Below, piece by piece: positions 9,765-18,110 of a DNA stretch of 64,000 nt; the stretch's first letter is position 1, and every line of letters starts with the position of its first letter. The notes beneath the pieces are model-generated. The model ran no database searches, was not told the DNA's origin, and saw only the letters and a program-made list of their open reading frames with translations. The DNA is from Owenweeksia sp965229445 (GTDB taxonomy: Bacteria > Bacteroidota > Bacteroidia > Flavobacteriales > Schleiferiaceae): NCBI GenBank assembly GCA_965229445.1, contig OZ245876.1, positions 1,922,001-1,986,000 of the forward strand, given 5' to 3'. The translations under genes were made by a program, and so were the position numbers.

Positions 9765-10346
9765 TCAAGCCTTTTCAGAAGCAGTATGGCCATTTATTGG
9801 CCGACTGCGGTATATGGCACTGAATAAAATGATATCAAAGAGGCTATGAGCAGTGATTACGCTTAACAGCCCGAGATACTCGTACATATAACCGAAGCCG
9901 GCAATAATGAGCAGCATAAGTCCTCCGTAAATTGATATGTTCAGGCTACGGGGAGAAAAATATCCGTGCAAAGCCACGAAAATGAATGCGGTCAGCCAGA
10001 CACCAATAAGAGGCTGTAAGCCAGCTCTAAAAAATAACTCTTCCCCGATGCCGGCACAGAGAGAAAGAAAGATGATGACGCCATAATTCAGCGGTAGTTT
10101 TGAAGCTATTAGCCGATAGTAATACTGTTTCTGCTCCGTAAAAAATGAACTATTGATAAGATAAAGCGCCGCAGCAGCTGAAAGGATACCCACTATCGTC
10201 CCTGCAATAAGTTGCAGCGCAATTCCCTGGCCATGTTGCCAAACCTCCATCCAGGATCGGTCTTGCCAGAACTCAATAATGGCCAACCCACCCAGACCAA
10301 AAATCAGTAAGGTTGCCCAACCTATCAACCAAACCTTTGCATTCAT
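9765..10346 (-). CDS. CPBP-family intramembrane metalloprotease
   Basis: This 193-residue membrane protein has about five hydrophobic helices. It carries the CPBP (CAAX protease and bacteriocin-processing, Abi) motifs: GIGEELFFRAGL (EExxxR) near residue 100, FVALHGYF with a His on the next helix, and ITAHSLFDI with His and Asp near the C-terminus. The Glu and His residues form the metal site inside the membrane. The substrate is unknown. It is short but complete for the family. Its upstream side faces a divergently transcribed LOG-family gene. Confidence 0.85.
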   Translation of the reverse strand: MNAKVWLIGWATLLIFGLGGLAIIEFWQDRSWMEVWQHGQGIALQLIAGTIVGILSAAAALYLINSSFFTEQKQYYYRLIASKLPLNYGVIIFLSLCAGIGEELFFRAGLQPLIGVWLTAFIFVALHGYFSPRSLNISIYGGLMLLIIAGFGYMYEYLGLLSVITAHSLFDIILFSAIYRSRPINGHTASEKA

Positions 10347-10421
10347 AATTGTGATGTTATAACAAAGTAAGCTTATTTATTAAGAAATACTACTGCTAAA
10401 TCCTGTGGACCTGCTAAACAG

Positions 10422-10429
10422 TACCTTTG
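10422..10429 (+). promoter_or_regulatory. Candidate -7 promoter box for the LOG-family gene
   Basis: TACCTTTG fits the Bacteroidota -7 consensus TAnnTTTG and lies 33 bases before the ATG at 10463. The -33 TTTG element is not clear at the expected 19-20 base spacing, so confidence is moderate. Confidence 0.4.
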
Positions 10430-10462
10430 GATAAATTGTAAATAGCATTATTCCTTTCGTCG

Positions 10463-11050
10463 ATGAAAAAAGTCTGTGTTTACTGTGCCAGTAGTCAAAA
10501 GATTGATGAGAAATACTTTATTGCCACCAGAGAATTAGCCAGGCTATTAGCTATAAACAGCATTGAAGTGGTGTTTGGAGGAGGTGCGTCAGGGCTAATG
10601 GGTCAACTTGCGGATACGATCCTCGAAGAGAGAGGAAATATTAAGGGGATTATGCCGCATTTTATGAATGAAGTGGAGTGGGCTCATAAAAGTGTGGTGG
10701 ACTTTGAGTTTACGGCAACCATGCACGAACGCAAGGCTAAGTTTTTGGAGGGCATTGATGGCATTATCACCCTTCCGGGAGGTACTGGAACATTGGAAGA
10801 ACTACTGGAGGCTATTACCTTAAAAAGACTCGGGATTTTTACCAAGCCTATTGTTATCCTGAATGTCGATGAGTATTTTAAACCACTGCGAGAGATGTTG
10901 GAGAAAACAGTCCAGGAGCACTTTATGCAACCTGCGCACTTGAAAATGTGGACCTTTGTCAGTACTCCTGAAGAGGTTATTCCGGCTCTGAAAAAAGGGG
11001 CTGCCTGGGGAAAGGATGCCATCAATTATGCCACCTACCGCAAAAAGTAA
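10463..11050 (+). CDS. LOG-family (TIGR00730) Rossmann-fold phosphoribohydrolase
   Basis: The protein has 195 residues and starts VCVYCASS, the first strand of the lysine decarboxylase-like Rossmann fold. VFGGGASGLMG near residue 37 and PGGTGTLEE near residue 107 are the nucleotide-binding motifs of the LOG family, which releases free cytokinin-type bases or related nucleobases from nucleoside monophosphates. Bacterial members are often mislabelled lysine decarboxylase. The length is normal, the protein is cytoplasmic, and there are no operon partners. Confidence 0.88.
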   Translation: MKKVCVYCASSQKIDEKYFIATRELARLLAINSIEVVFGGGASGLMGQLADTILEERGNIKGIMPHFMNEVEWAHKSVVDFEFTATMHERKAKFLEGIDGIITLPGGTGTLEELLEAITLKRLGIFTKPIVILNVDEYFKPLREMLEKTVQEHFMQPAHLKMWTFVSTPEEVIPALKKGAAWGKDAINYATYRKK

Positions 11051-11060
11051 GCTGTAGCAT

Positions 11061-11552
11061 TTAGGCGGAGAGATTGGCCAATTCTTCGGAAGGAACGAAC
11101 AGGTCTTCTACCCTTCTCTTGGTCTCAGCATTCATCTTGAAGCAACTTTTTCTGGCTTCAATAGAGCGAGATCTGCGATTGAGGATAAAAGCCATCATAC
11201 CGTAATAACGCTGATGCAGATGCAGGTTGGTGGTGTTCTCGTTTATTTCACTAAGGGTGAAAAGGCATTCCATTTTGAGGAGGCCTGGAATAATGTTAAT
11301 TCCTGATAATCCAAATCTGGTAACCGGTTTTAAATCTTTCACCAATGCCGTGGATTTTACCGCGCGATAGTATAAAGGTTTCATGGCTACTCTTAATCGC
11401 TCTCCGGCAAAAACTTCGCCGCGGATCAAGCTTAGCTGAGAATTCCATTCACAATAGGACTTAAGATCTGAAATGACCTCCCAAACTTGCTCAATGGAAC
11501 CGGAAATCTTTATCTCGGAATTAACTCTCTGCATCAAATAAATAACGTTCAA
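11061..11552 (-). CDS. SRPBCC (START-like) domain protein
   Basis: The whole 163-residue protein is one SRPBCC ligand-binding fold: an opening strand (VNSEIKISGSIEQVWEVI), a WN pair early in the helix-grip region and GERLRVAMKP in the central sheet. The long C-terminal helix holds NAETKRRVEDLF. Such proteins bind hydrophobic ligands, but nothing indicates which here. The start at 11552 is the longest option; the Met at 11534 sits closer to the first strand and is equally possible. It converges with the LOG-family gene, with 10 bases between the stops. Confidence 0.75.
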   Translation of the reverse strand: MNVIYLMQRVNSEIKISGSIEQVWEVISDLKSYCEWNSQLSLIRGEVFAGERLRVAMKPLYYRAVKSTALVKDLKPVTRFGLSGINIIPGLLKMECLFTLSEINENTTNLHLHQRYYGMMAFILNRRSRSIEARKSCFKMNAETKRRVEDLFVPSEELANLSA

Positions 11553-11644
11553 CCTAAACCTATGTTTAAATTTAGGGGATACTATTTTTCAAACAGAATT
11601 CTTTCTTTCTGATTATTAACGCCTTATCAACATTCTGGTAGCAC

Positions 11645-11682
11645 AAAAAAAACCGCGGAAACAGGGAGTTTCCACGGTCTTT
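11645..11682 (-). terminator. Rho-independent terminator of mdh
   Basis: ACCGcGGAAAC (11652-11662) pairs with GTTTCCaCGGT (11668-11678) with one mismatch and a 5-base loop. Read on the minus strand it is followed by a run of seven or more T. It lies 31 bases after the mdh stop. A T-rich stretch on the other side may let it stop transcription both ways. Confidence 0.85.
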
Positions 11683-11712
11683 TCTTCCTAAATGTTAATA
11701 ACGATCGCCGCT

Positions 11713-12636
11713 TTACTTCAGCAAACTATTTGTTTTTCTAACTGCTTCCGCACTAGAAACCAGGGATTCTTTCTCCTCAGAGGATAACTCAATCTCCTTG
11801 ATGCTTTCTATGCCATTTGCACCAACAATAGCGGGAACACCAATACAGATATCTTCCATGCCATACTCACCAGTAAGCATACAAGAACAGGGGAACATCT
11901 TTTTCTGATCGTTGGCAATGGCTTGCACCATAGACGAAACAGCTGCGCCGGGAGCATACCAGGCACTCGTTCCCAACATCTTGGTCAGGGTGGCTCCCCC
12001 AACCTTCGTGTCTTCCTTAACCTGGTTCAATCTATCGGCAGACATTAGTTGCGATACCGGTACGGAATTTCTGGTCGCCAAACGAGTAAGTGGAATCATC
12101 CCCGTGTCGCTATGTCCGCCGATGACCATGCCGTCTACATCTGAGGCTGGACAAGCAAGAGCTTCCGACAGGCGGTACTTGAAGCGGGCGGAATCTAGAG
12201 CGCCACCCATACCAATAATTCTTTCTTTCGGCAATCCTGTGGCCTTATGAGTCAGGTAGGTCATGGTATCCATGGGATTGGAAACAACGATCAAGATTAC
12301 ATCAGGTGAATGCTTAATCAAGTTTTCTGCCACCGTTTTTACAATACCGGCATTGGTATCAATCAATTCTTCTCTTGTCATTCCCGGCTTACGGGGAACA
12401 CCTGAAGTAATCACAGCTATTTTACTGCCAGCAGTTTTGGAGTAATCATTGGTAGATCCAGTAATTCTGGTATCAAATCCATTGAGAGAGGCGGTTTGCA
12501 TAAGGTCCATAGCCTTTCCTTCGGCATAATCAGGCTTAATGTCTACCAGCACCACATCTGATGCAAAATTCTTGATTGCGATATATTCTGCGCAACTGGC
12601 TCCAACGGCTCCTGCTCCTACTACTGTGATCTTCAT
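11713..12636 (-). CDS. mdh: Malate dehydrogenase
   Basis: This 307-residue NAD-dependent enzyme interconverts malate and oxaloacetate in the citric acid cycle. The N-terminal GAGAVGAS is the dinucleotide-binding loop, and the strand ending VDIKPDYAEG contains the Asp that selects NAD. SGVPRKPGMTRE carries the active-site loop Arg residues that distinguish malate from lactate dehydrogenases. VVSNPMD and GGHSDTGM hold the conserved Asn and the catalytic His. It belongs to the LDH-like malate dehydrogenase group usual in Bacteroidota. It is monocistronic, with its own promoter box and terminator. Confidence 0.95.
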   Translation of the reverse strand: MKITVVGAGAVGASCAEYIAIKNFASDVVLVDIKPDYAEGKAMDLMQTASLNGFDTRITGSTNDYSKTAGSKIAVITSGVPRKPGMTREELIDTNAGIVKTVAENLIKHSPDVILIVVSNPMDTMTYLTHKATGLPKERIIGMGGALDSARFKYRLSEALACPASDVDGMVIGGHSDTGMIPLTRLATRNSVPVSQLMSADRLNQVKEDTKVGGATLTKMLGTSAWYAPGAAVSSMVQAIANDQKKMFPCSCMLTGEYGMEDICIGVPAIVGANGIESIKEIELSSEEKESLVSSAEAVRKTNSLLK

Positions 12637-12673
12637 GTAAATATGAGTTTAAATTGAGGTTTAAAAGGGCTGG

Positions 12674-12681
12674 CAAAGGTA
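12674..12681 (-). promoter_or_regulatory. Candidate -7 promoter box for mdh
   Basis: On the minus strand this reads TACCTTTG, a match to TAnnTTTG, 38 bases before the mdh ATG. The same octamer precedes the LOG-family gene and fabI. No clear -33 element is seen. Confidence 0.4.
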
Positions 12682-12822
12682 ATGCAAGTGAGCTTAATAG
12701 CGACTGAAAATGAGTAGGGAATTGGAGATTAGATCAAAATGATTTGGGCGCATGGCGTAGATTTCACTAAACGCCCGCTATAAAAATTGATTTTCCCGTT
12801 AACGTGCTACCTGGACGCCGTC

Positions 12823-13395
12823 TTATTCTTGAGTGACACCTGTAGAATAGAGGCGAAGAGCGTTTTTACCAACTCTATGGGTATCGCGATAACTTAAGGC
12901 ACCGGATGCCAAACTGCCGGCCAAAGGGATCACTCTGGATGCCGCTCTTCCACCCTGATTTTTGAGAACGCTGACACCGATGGCCTGAACGGCATTTTGA
13001 AATACTTTGGTATTCATCTGTTTAACCACATAAGTGCCACCCTTTTGAAAAACATATTTGGAGACCACACCGTAACCAAATTGCCTGAACATACACCAAA
13101 TCATCTGTTCTCGCCCGGGATTTTTCTCATAGCCATAAGCATGGGCAATACTGCCAACCATTTGGGCTTGCAATCGCCAAATTGCGGCAATTTCGGGGAC
13201 CATACTTACCACTCCGGTTACCCCACCTGGAATAGACAATGCAGCTGAAAGGGAAGCCGTCTTAAGCGCAGTGCGTTGCACATAGCTCTGTAGTCTAACC
13301 GGATCATGTGTGAGTTCTTGCGGTTTAATGGGCTCGGAAAAAGCCTCCACTAAACGCTTGCTGACAATTTCAAAGGATGGTTTACGAAGTTTCAT
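12823..13395 (-). CDS. EcsC-family protein
   Basis: The 190-residue protein resembles the EcsC family: a Gly/Ala-rich central helix pair (SAALSIPGGVTGVVSMVPEI), then LQAQMVGSIAHAYGYE followed by a conserved charged stretch, and a terminal amphipathic region (ASRVIPLAGSLASGALSY). EcsC was named from the Bacillus ecs locus and has no settled biochemical role; members are probably membrane-associated. No partner genes lie beside it. Confidence 0.7.
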   Translation of the reverse strand: MKLRKPSFEIVSKRLVEAFSEPIKPQELTHDPVRLQSYVQRTALKTASLSAALSIPGGVTGVVSMVPEIAAIWRLQAQMVGSIAHAYGYEKNPGREQMIWCMFRQFGYGVVSKYVFQKGGTYVVKQMNTKVFQNAVQAIGVSVLKNQGGRAASRVIPLAGSLASGALSYRDTHRVGKNALRLYSTGVTQE

Positions 13396-13429
13396 GCTAT
13401 GGGTTTATTTAGGAAAACCATGCCAAGCT

Positions 13430-13828
13430 TTAGCTGGCCACCTTTCCCGGTAGGTTTAAAGGTGGTAATTCTTCCACCTCCCACTCCTTAAATGGTTCAA
13501 TTATAAACTTGCGGTCAAAAATGGTTCTACCGATATAGAAACTCAACCAAAATTCATTGTAAAACCCAAAAACAGCTGGATCTACTCTTTCAATTTTCTT
13601 ATACTCTCCAGAATTTAGCTTATCCATATAATGTCTTAGAACGGAAGTTTGGCGTCCCTTTTTCTCTTCTTTTTCATAGGCTTTAGACACAATGAGGAGA
13701 TTGTGTATTTCTACCGGTTTATGATTGATTATGTAGGCATACCAATCACTTTCACCCTTATCATCTATGGCTTTAGCGATGGCGATGGTTATATCAGTAA
13801 CGGGATTAAACTCTATATCTGATTTCAT
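13430..13828 (-). CDS. Conserved Bacteroidota protein of unknown function
   Basis: This small acidic protein of 132 residues has no signal peptide. Its pattern (WYAYIINHKPVEIHNLLIVSKAYE near the start, KKGRQTSVLRHYMDKL in the middle, FGFYNEFWLSFYIGRTIFDRKF near the end) resembles a family widespread in Flavobacteriia that databases often mislabel as phenylalanyl-tRNA synthetase alpha chain. It has none of the synthetase motifs. The role is unknown. It lies just upstream of the EcsC-like gene, 34 bases apart, and may be cotranscribed with it. Confidence 0.65.
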   Translation of the reverse strand: MKSDIEFNPVTDITIAIAKAIDDKGESDWYAYIINHKPVEIHNLLIVSKAYEKEEKKGRQTSVLRHYMDKLNSGEYKKIERVDPAVFGFYNEFWLSFYIGRTIFDRKFIIEPFKEWEVEELPPLNLPGKVAS

Positions 13829-13888
13829 ACAGTCATCCTTCTACCTTAAAAATAAGTAATAATTAAGATTGAATACCGTGGTGATATA

Positions 13889-14284
13889 TCAATTATGAAC
13901 AGCGGAGGGCCGGAAATTTGCAGGACTAGCTCTGCACGAATACTTATCGATTAAGAGTATCCTTGTTTTGGAGATAAAGCAATAGGCCTGTTCATAGCAA
14001 AAGTACAATCTCTCACCAGTCTCCATAGATTCAATCTTGGTAAATAACTGAAAATCAAAGCCTTTTCCTTCTAGTATCTCTCTTTGAACCGTATTTTGCC
14101 CAATGGGGTTAAGCTCTTTTAAAATCTTGCGGTTCACCGATAACCTGCGGTTTATTCTTCTAACCAAATTATTGGCACGTCTACTTCTTTGATTATGACT
14201 GTTGTTTCTGCACTGGTCGGAGCAGTACTTCTTATCGCTTCTGCCAATGTAATGCTGGCCACATATAGGACAGTTTCTTTTCAT
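13889..14284 (-). CDS. Small zinc-ribbon protein
   Basis: The start is placed at the ATG at 14284, which puts the zinc ribbon (CPIC, 16 residues, then CSDQC) directly at the N-terminus; the upstream in-frame Met at 14323 adds 13 residues with no likeness. After the ribbon comes a strongly basic segment (NNSHNQRSRRANNLVRRINRR) that could bind nucleic acid, then a mixed C-terminal half. This arrangement is common in short Bacteroidota proteins of unknown function. It follows the GHKL-like gene by 42 bases and may share its transcript. Confidence 0.6.
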   Translation of the reverse strand: MKRNCPICGQHYIGRSDKKYCSDQCRNNSHNQRSRRANNLVRRINRRLSVNRKILKELNPIGQNTVQREILEGKGFDFQLFTKIESMETGERLYFCYEQAYCFISKTRILLIDKYSCRASPANFRPSAVHN

Positions 14285-14326
14285 CTTGTTTAGAAAGTTA
14301 GTCCCCTGACAAAATGAGTGCAATGG

Positions 14327-14878
14327 TCAACTAGCCTCTCCTCTGACCTTTGGAATTTCAAACACCACAGAAGACCCTCCCTTCCTGTTGTGGTTTATTC
14401 TCATGCTCGCTTTGACCTTGGCCAAGGCTGTCCGTGCGATAACAAATTCAAATGATGCTTCATTATTCCCGGTCAGGGTCAGCGCATTTTTACCGGTTCT
14501 TATACTTAAGTCGGTAAGATCAATTTCCGGACAATCCAGCTCTAAATATCCCATACCCTTCTGCCTCTTAACCTGAATATTTATCAAGGCCTTTATTCCC
14601 TGTTTGGAAGAATACCTTAACAATTCATTTAAGCTGTGCAGCAAAGCAAGCGATAGCAATTTCTTATCAGATCGCAATACTACCAACTCAGCTTCTACTA
14701 GGTTAACCCTGAGGTAGGCATCTTTAATGTGGCTTAGCACCTCGTAAACCAATTCGGTTAAGGAGAAGGTTGATAAACATATGCTCCCGTTGAGTTCAAA
14801 CGGCTCGTTTTCTGACTTTTGCTTGAGCCCTGATAAAGCCTCAGGTAAGTCCAAATTTGTTCTATGTAGATTTTTCAT
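14327..14878 (-). CDS. Degenerate GHKL (histidine kinase-like ATPase) protein
   Basis: The 183-residue protein resembles the catalytic domain of histidine kinases: a helix with ALLHSLNELLRYSS in the place of the N-box, a central sheet, and a final strand KGGSSVVFEIPKV like the end of an HATPase domain. The DxGxG and GxGL nucleotide motifs are not present, and there is no phospho-accepting His or membrane segment. I infer a pseudo-kinase or binding protein that may interact with a regulator. It could also be an unrelated alpha-beta protein. Confidence 0.5.
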   Translation of the reverse strand: MKNLHRTNLDLPEALSGLKQKSENEPFELNGSICLSTFSLTELVYEVLSHIKDAYLRVNLVEAELVVLRSDKKLLSLALLHSLNELLRYSSKQGIKALINIQVKRQKGMGYLELDCPEIDLTDLSIRTGKNALTLTGNNEASFEFVIARTALAKVKASMRINHNRKGGSSVVFEIPKVRGEAS

Positions 14879-15053
14879 GAGTAAAGTTTCAAGTCAAACA
14901 TATTTTAAGTCTGTGTTTAACACAAGCATGAATTGATGAGGGGTGTCTTTTCTTTAGTAAAAGCTAGTGAGGAGTTGACTAAGCGAATTTTACCCGCAAT
15001 GAGACGGCTTTGACATATATAATTGATAATCATAGTTTTAATAAGCATATCCG

Positions 15054-15081
15054 TTGTTAAACGAATGTAAACGTTTAACAA
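15054..15081. promoter_or_regulatory. 10-bp inverted repeat upstream of ssb, candidate operator
   Basis: TTGTTAAACG (15054-15063) and CGTTTAACAA (15072-15081) form a perfect inverted repeat with an 8-base spacer, 56 bases before the ssb ATG. It could be a binding site for a dimeric regulator or a hairpin in the 5' leader. No T-run follows, so it is not a terminator. It is not the E. coli LexA box. Confidence 0.5.
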
Positions 15082-15137
15082 CCGACTAGTCTCAACGAGG
15101 CGAAGGACATTAGCATGGAAATCAAAAAAGTATAATT

Positions 15138-15479
15138 ATGAATTCATTGAGAAACAGGGTGCAGTTGATTGGGAATCCTGGGATGGATCCTGAGGTTAAG
15201 GAGCTTAACGAGGGCAGGAAGATGGCGAAGTTTAGTATTGCTACGAGCGATTATTATCGCAATGGTAAAGGCGAGCGAGTTGAGGATACTCAGTGGCACA
15301 ATGTAGTGGCCTGGGGACCCACGGCCGAAGTGGTTGAGAAATTTGTTCGCAAGGGCAAGGAAGTTGGCCTTGAAGGCAGACTTGTAAGTCGATCTTACGA
15401 AACCAAGGAAGGTGAGCGTAAGTACATTACCGAGGTGGTGCTCAACGACATCTTGTTGTTAGGAAAGAAAGATTCCTAA
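15138..15479 (+). CDS. ssb: Single-stranded DNA-binding protein
   Basis: The protein has 113 residues and one OB fold: NRVQLIGNPGMDPEVK, MAKFSIATSDYY, then TQWHNVVAWG and GKEVGLEGRLVSRSYETKEG, all standard SSB strands. It coats single-stranded DNA in replication and repair. It ends shortly after the OB fold (LLLGKKDS) and lacks the acidic DDDLPF-type tail that recruits partner proteins, as in the short second SSB of many Bacteroidota. A full-length SSB is probably encoded elsewhere. It is monocistronic, with an upstream inverted repeat and a strong terminator. Confidence 0.92.
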   Translation: MNSLRNRVQLIGNPGMDPEVKELNEGRKMAKFSIATSDYYRNGKGERVEDTQWHNVVAWGPTAEVVEKFVRKGKEVGLEGRLVSRSYETKEGERKYITEVVLNDILLLGKKDS

Positions 15480-15499
15480 TCCAGAATCAGGTTTCTTTG

Positions 15500-15538
15500 A
15501 AAGGTTCAGCATTTAATCATGCTGAACCTTTCTTTTTT
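15500..15538 (+). terminator. Rho-independent terminator of ssb
   Basis: A perfect 13-bp stem (AAAGGTTCAGCAT with its complement at 15519-15531) encloses a 6-base loop and is followed by a T-run at 15533-15538. It begins 20 bases after the ssb stop. Confidence 0.93.
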
Positions 15539-15574
15539 ACCTTCGGCTCATTATTGAGTAAAACAACAGCAAGA

Positions 15575-16390
15575 ATGATCAAAAAAGGCATTGCATTAAT
15601 TATTGTATCCACATTAGGCATAAGTTGTCAAAATGACGAGCAGAGTAAGGGCGAAACATCAAAGCCCAGCGAAAAAGTGGAAGAAACCACCGAAGAGGTA
15701 GCCGCATCTATTAGGATATATCCTAAACCAGAGGTTGCAGAATTTCCGGGAGCATCTTTAAGCTTACAACAACCAATGGACGAAATGATCATCGACGAAA
15801 GCGGATCGGTCGTGCCCTTTGATTTTATGGTCCAAAACTACACACTAGGCGCACAGACAACTGACGCACGGATGAAATTGGCTAATTCTGACAAGGGTCA
15901 GCATATCCACTTAATATTGGATAATGATCCTTACAGCGCTCATTATGAGGCGGGATTTTCCAAAGAAGTAGAACCCGGACATCATTACGCTATTGCTTTT
16001 CTTTCAAGAAGCTATCACGAAAGCGTAAAAAACCCTGAATCTTATCAGGTATTTCAATTTAGTGTAGGTATGAATGATGTAGAAATGATGGATTTGGAAC
16101 AGCCGGCACTATTTTATAGCAGACCGAAGGGGACTTACTCTGGAGAAGGAGCCCAGAAGGTATTACTGGATTTCTATCTACATAATGTGGAGCTGAGTGA
16201 AAATGGCTATAAAGTAAAGATCGTGATTAACGATAGTGAGGAGTTTATAGTTGATAGCTGGGAACCCTACATCATTGAAGGCTTGCCGATGGGAGAGAAC
16301 AAGATCTATCTTGAGCTCATCGACAATGACGGCCTCAAAGTGGATGTGCCGATAAACACTATTACGCGGGTTTTTCAATTAGAAGCTTAA
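15575..16390 (+). CDS. Secreted lipoprotein of unknown function
   Basis: From the ATG at 15575 the protein begins with a lipoprotein signal (ALIIVSTLGISC, Cys near residue 17) and an acidic, Ser/Thr/Glu-rich linker. The globular part has two beta-rich segments; the first contains HIHLILDNDPYSAHYE and EVEPGHHYAIAFLSRSYHE, a pattern seen in Bacteroidota proteins labelled phosphopeptide-binding without proof. The longer reading frame from 15497 would cover the ssb terminator and is rejected. The gene has its own terminator. Confidence 0.65.
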   Translation: MIKKGIALIIVSTLGISCQNDEQSKGETSKPSEKVEETTEEVAASIRIYPKPEVAEFPGASLSLQQPMDEMIIDESGSVVPFDFMVQNYTLGAQTTDARMKLANSDKGQHIHLILDNDPYSAHYEAGFSKEVEPGHHYAIAFLSRSYHESVKNPESYQVFQFSVGMNDVEMMDLEQPALFYSRPKGTYSGEGAQKVLLDFYLHNVELSENGYKVKIVINDSEEFIVDSWEPYIIEGLPMGENKIYLELIDNDGLKVDVPINTITRVFQLEA

Positions 16391-16396
16391 AAAAAT

Positions 16397-16430
16397 AAAG
16401 CCCCACCGCGTGAAGCAGTGGGGCTTTTTA
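16397..16430. terminator. Bidirectional terminator between convergent genes
   Basis: AAAGCCCCAC (16397-16406) and GTGGGGCTTT (16418-16427) form a perfect 10-bp stem. A T-run follows on the plus strand, and the A-rich stretch before it supplies a T-run on the minus strand. It serves the lipoprotein gene and the facing T9SS gene. Confidence 0.9.
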
Positions 16431-16450
16431 ATATCAGAAAAGCAGTAATT

Positions 16451-17164
16451 TTAGTTTACTACAATTTTTCTCGTGCTTAGTGAATGACTACCACTCAATA
16501 CTTGAACGATATACACTCCTTTCTTTAGTGAATTAAGGCTAATCTCTTCACTGATATCATTGCCAGTAACATTGAGCTCAGTGCTATATACAGGCTGACC
16601 AGTGATGTTGTATACACTCAGGACAGGTTGCCCAGAAAGTATGGCATCCTTCATTTCTACATGATAAATACCATTTGAGAAAAACGAGTTGTCAACAAAG
16701 TCAACTACGGTAAACTCTGCGGAGCCTACTCCACCGGCATCATATGTTACTGAATTACAATCCTGATTATTGGTAGTGTCACTTTCAACTACTCCTGACC
16801 AACCTGCTCCCGATACGGCGGCAATGGCACAAAAGTTTAAAGTTCCACTGGAACCGCCACTCAAATTGAGAGATTCTGAAATAGTCAACGAATCCCCTGC
16901 ATTAATGGGAGTTTGAGAGAGAAAGATCAATGGCACCCCTCCTGAATTGATGAATTGACCATTGATAACCGGTGCATAAAGTACAGAGTCCATAGCATCT
17001 ATATCAACTGTTCCTTTATTCACGATGCGTACATCAAAATTAAATTGTACCCCGGCAACAAAGCTCCCACCCTCTGGCGGATTTATTAGTTTAACTTCAA
17101 TATCAGCCTGCGCAAAAGCAGAAGCACTGACTAAAAATAAAACTGAGAGTAAAAAATTCTTCAT
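16451..17164 (-). CDS. T9SS type A sorting domain protein with CARDB-like domain
   Basis: The 237-residue protein has a signal peptide (residues 1-18, ending ASAFA) and a beta-sandwich domain (VQFNFDVRIVNKGTVDID, NAGDSLTISESL, SDTTNNQDC) like CARDB cell-adhesion domains. The last 75 residues form a T9SS C-terminal domain (VLSVYNITGQPVYS, LKKGVYIVQV, STRKIVV). It should be exported through Sec and then the type IX system and attached to the surface or released. It is small for the class. The neighbours do not suggest its ligand. Confidence 0.85.
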   Translation of the reverse strand: MKNFLLSVLFLVSASAFAQADIEVKLINPPEGGSFVAGVQFNFDVRIVNKGTVDIDAMDSVLYAPVINGQFINSGGVPLIFLSQTPINAGDSLTISESLNLSGGSSGTLNFCAIAAVSGAGWSGVVESDTTNNQDCNSVTYDAGGVGSAEFTVVDFVDNSFFSNGIYHVEMKDAILSGQPVLSVYNITGQPVYSTELNVTGNDISEEISLNSLKKGVYIVQVLSGSHSLSTRKIVVN

Positions 17165-17267
17165 AGTTTATAATTTGATTTTTAAGGGTACCAAGATACT
17201 TCTTTTTAGACTTTGGCTAGGAGTTTCCGCATATTTAACAGGAGTTTGAGGATGCAGGGGGTGACTC

Positions 17268-18080
17268 TTAACCTTCACCCATAAAGGTCTTCATAACGGC
17301 ATCACTCACGCCCACATTACTAAATCCGCCATCATGAAAAAGATTCTGCATAGTCACCTTGCGTGTGAGGTCTGAGAACAAGGAAATTACATAATCTGCA
17401 CAGTCTTCCGCTGTTGCATTGCCCAGGGGGCTCATTTTTTCAGCATAGCTAATAAATCCATCAAAGCCTTTGACCCCGCTACCAGCAGTGGTTGGTGTTG
17501 GAGACTGAGAAATGGTATTTACACGAACCTTATTTCGAACGCCCCAGTGGTATCCAAAACTTCTGGCAATAGATTCCAAATAAGCCTTATTGTCTGCCAT
17601 ATCGTTATAATCGGGAAAAGTTCTCTGAGCGGCCATATAGGTTAAGGCTACAATACTTCCCCAGTCTGACATACTTTCTTTTTCCCAGGCCGTTTGTAAC
17701 ACCTTATGAAATGAAACTGCGGAGACATCCCAACCCTTTTGGAGCCAATCATAATTTAAACCCGTATAGTGTTTGCCTTTTCTGACATTGACAGACATGC
17801 CAATTGAGTGAAGTATAAAATCCAATTTACCTCCCAATACCTCCTGAGATTGATCAAAAAGATTTGACAGATCCTCCATGCTTGTGGCATCTGCCGGAAT
17901 AACTTCTGAATGGGTTGATTTGGCCAGATCATTTATGGCTCCCATGCGCATGGCAACGGGGGCATTGGTTAGCGTAAAAGCGGCTCCATGCTCATGAGCT
18001 TTCTCAGCTACTTTCCACGCAATAGAATTGCTGTCAAGCGCTCCAAAAATTATTCCTCTCTTTCCTTCAAGTAACTTCAT
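17268..18080 (-). CDS. fabI: Enoyl-[acyl-carrier-protein] reductase (NADH)
   Basis: The enzyme does the last reduction in each cycle of fatty acid elongation. The start is set at 18080 (MKLLEGKRGIIFGALD), where family members begin; the frame extends 17 residues further without likeness. GIIFGALDSNSIAWKVA is the nucleotide-binding start, HSIGMSVN follows the cofactor-binding strand, and YNDMADNK gives the Tyr-x6-Lys catalytic pair. RVNTISQSPTPTTAGSG and FHDGGFSN are typical of the Bacteroidota FabI. The length is normal at 270 residues. It is divergent from the radical SAM gene. Confidence 0.93.
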   Translation of the reverse strand: MKLLEGKRGIIFGALDSNSIAWKVAEKAHEHGAAFTLTNAPVAMRMGAINDLAKSTHSEVIPADATSMEDLSNLFDQSQEVLGGKLDFILHSIGMSVNVRKGKHYTGLNYDWLQKGWDVSAVSFHKVLQTAWEKESMSDWGSIVALTYMAAQRTFPDYNDMADNKAYLESIARSFGYHWGVRNKVRVNTISQSPTPTTAGSGVKGFDGFISYAEKMSPLGNATAEDCADYVISLFSDLTRKVTMQNLFHDGGFSNVGVSDAVMKTFMGEG

Positions 18081-18110
18081 AGTTGGTAGGGGTTTAAACT
18101 TAGTTGCGCT

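Noticed and set aside
15054..15081. Terminator upstream of ssb
   Set aside because: The inverted repeat is not followed by a T-run on either strand and has no gene ending next to it in the right direction.
15497..15574. N-terminal extension of the lipoprotein at 15575
   Set aside because: It would translate the ssb terminator and place the lipoprotein signal inside the chain.
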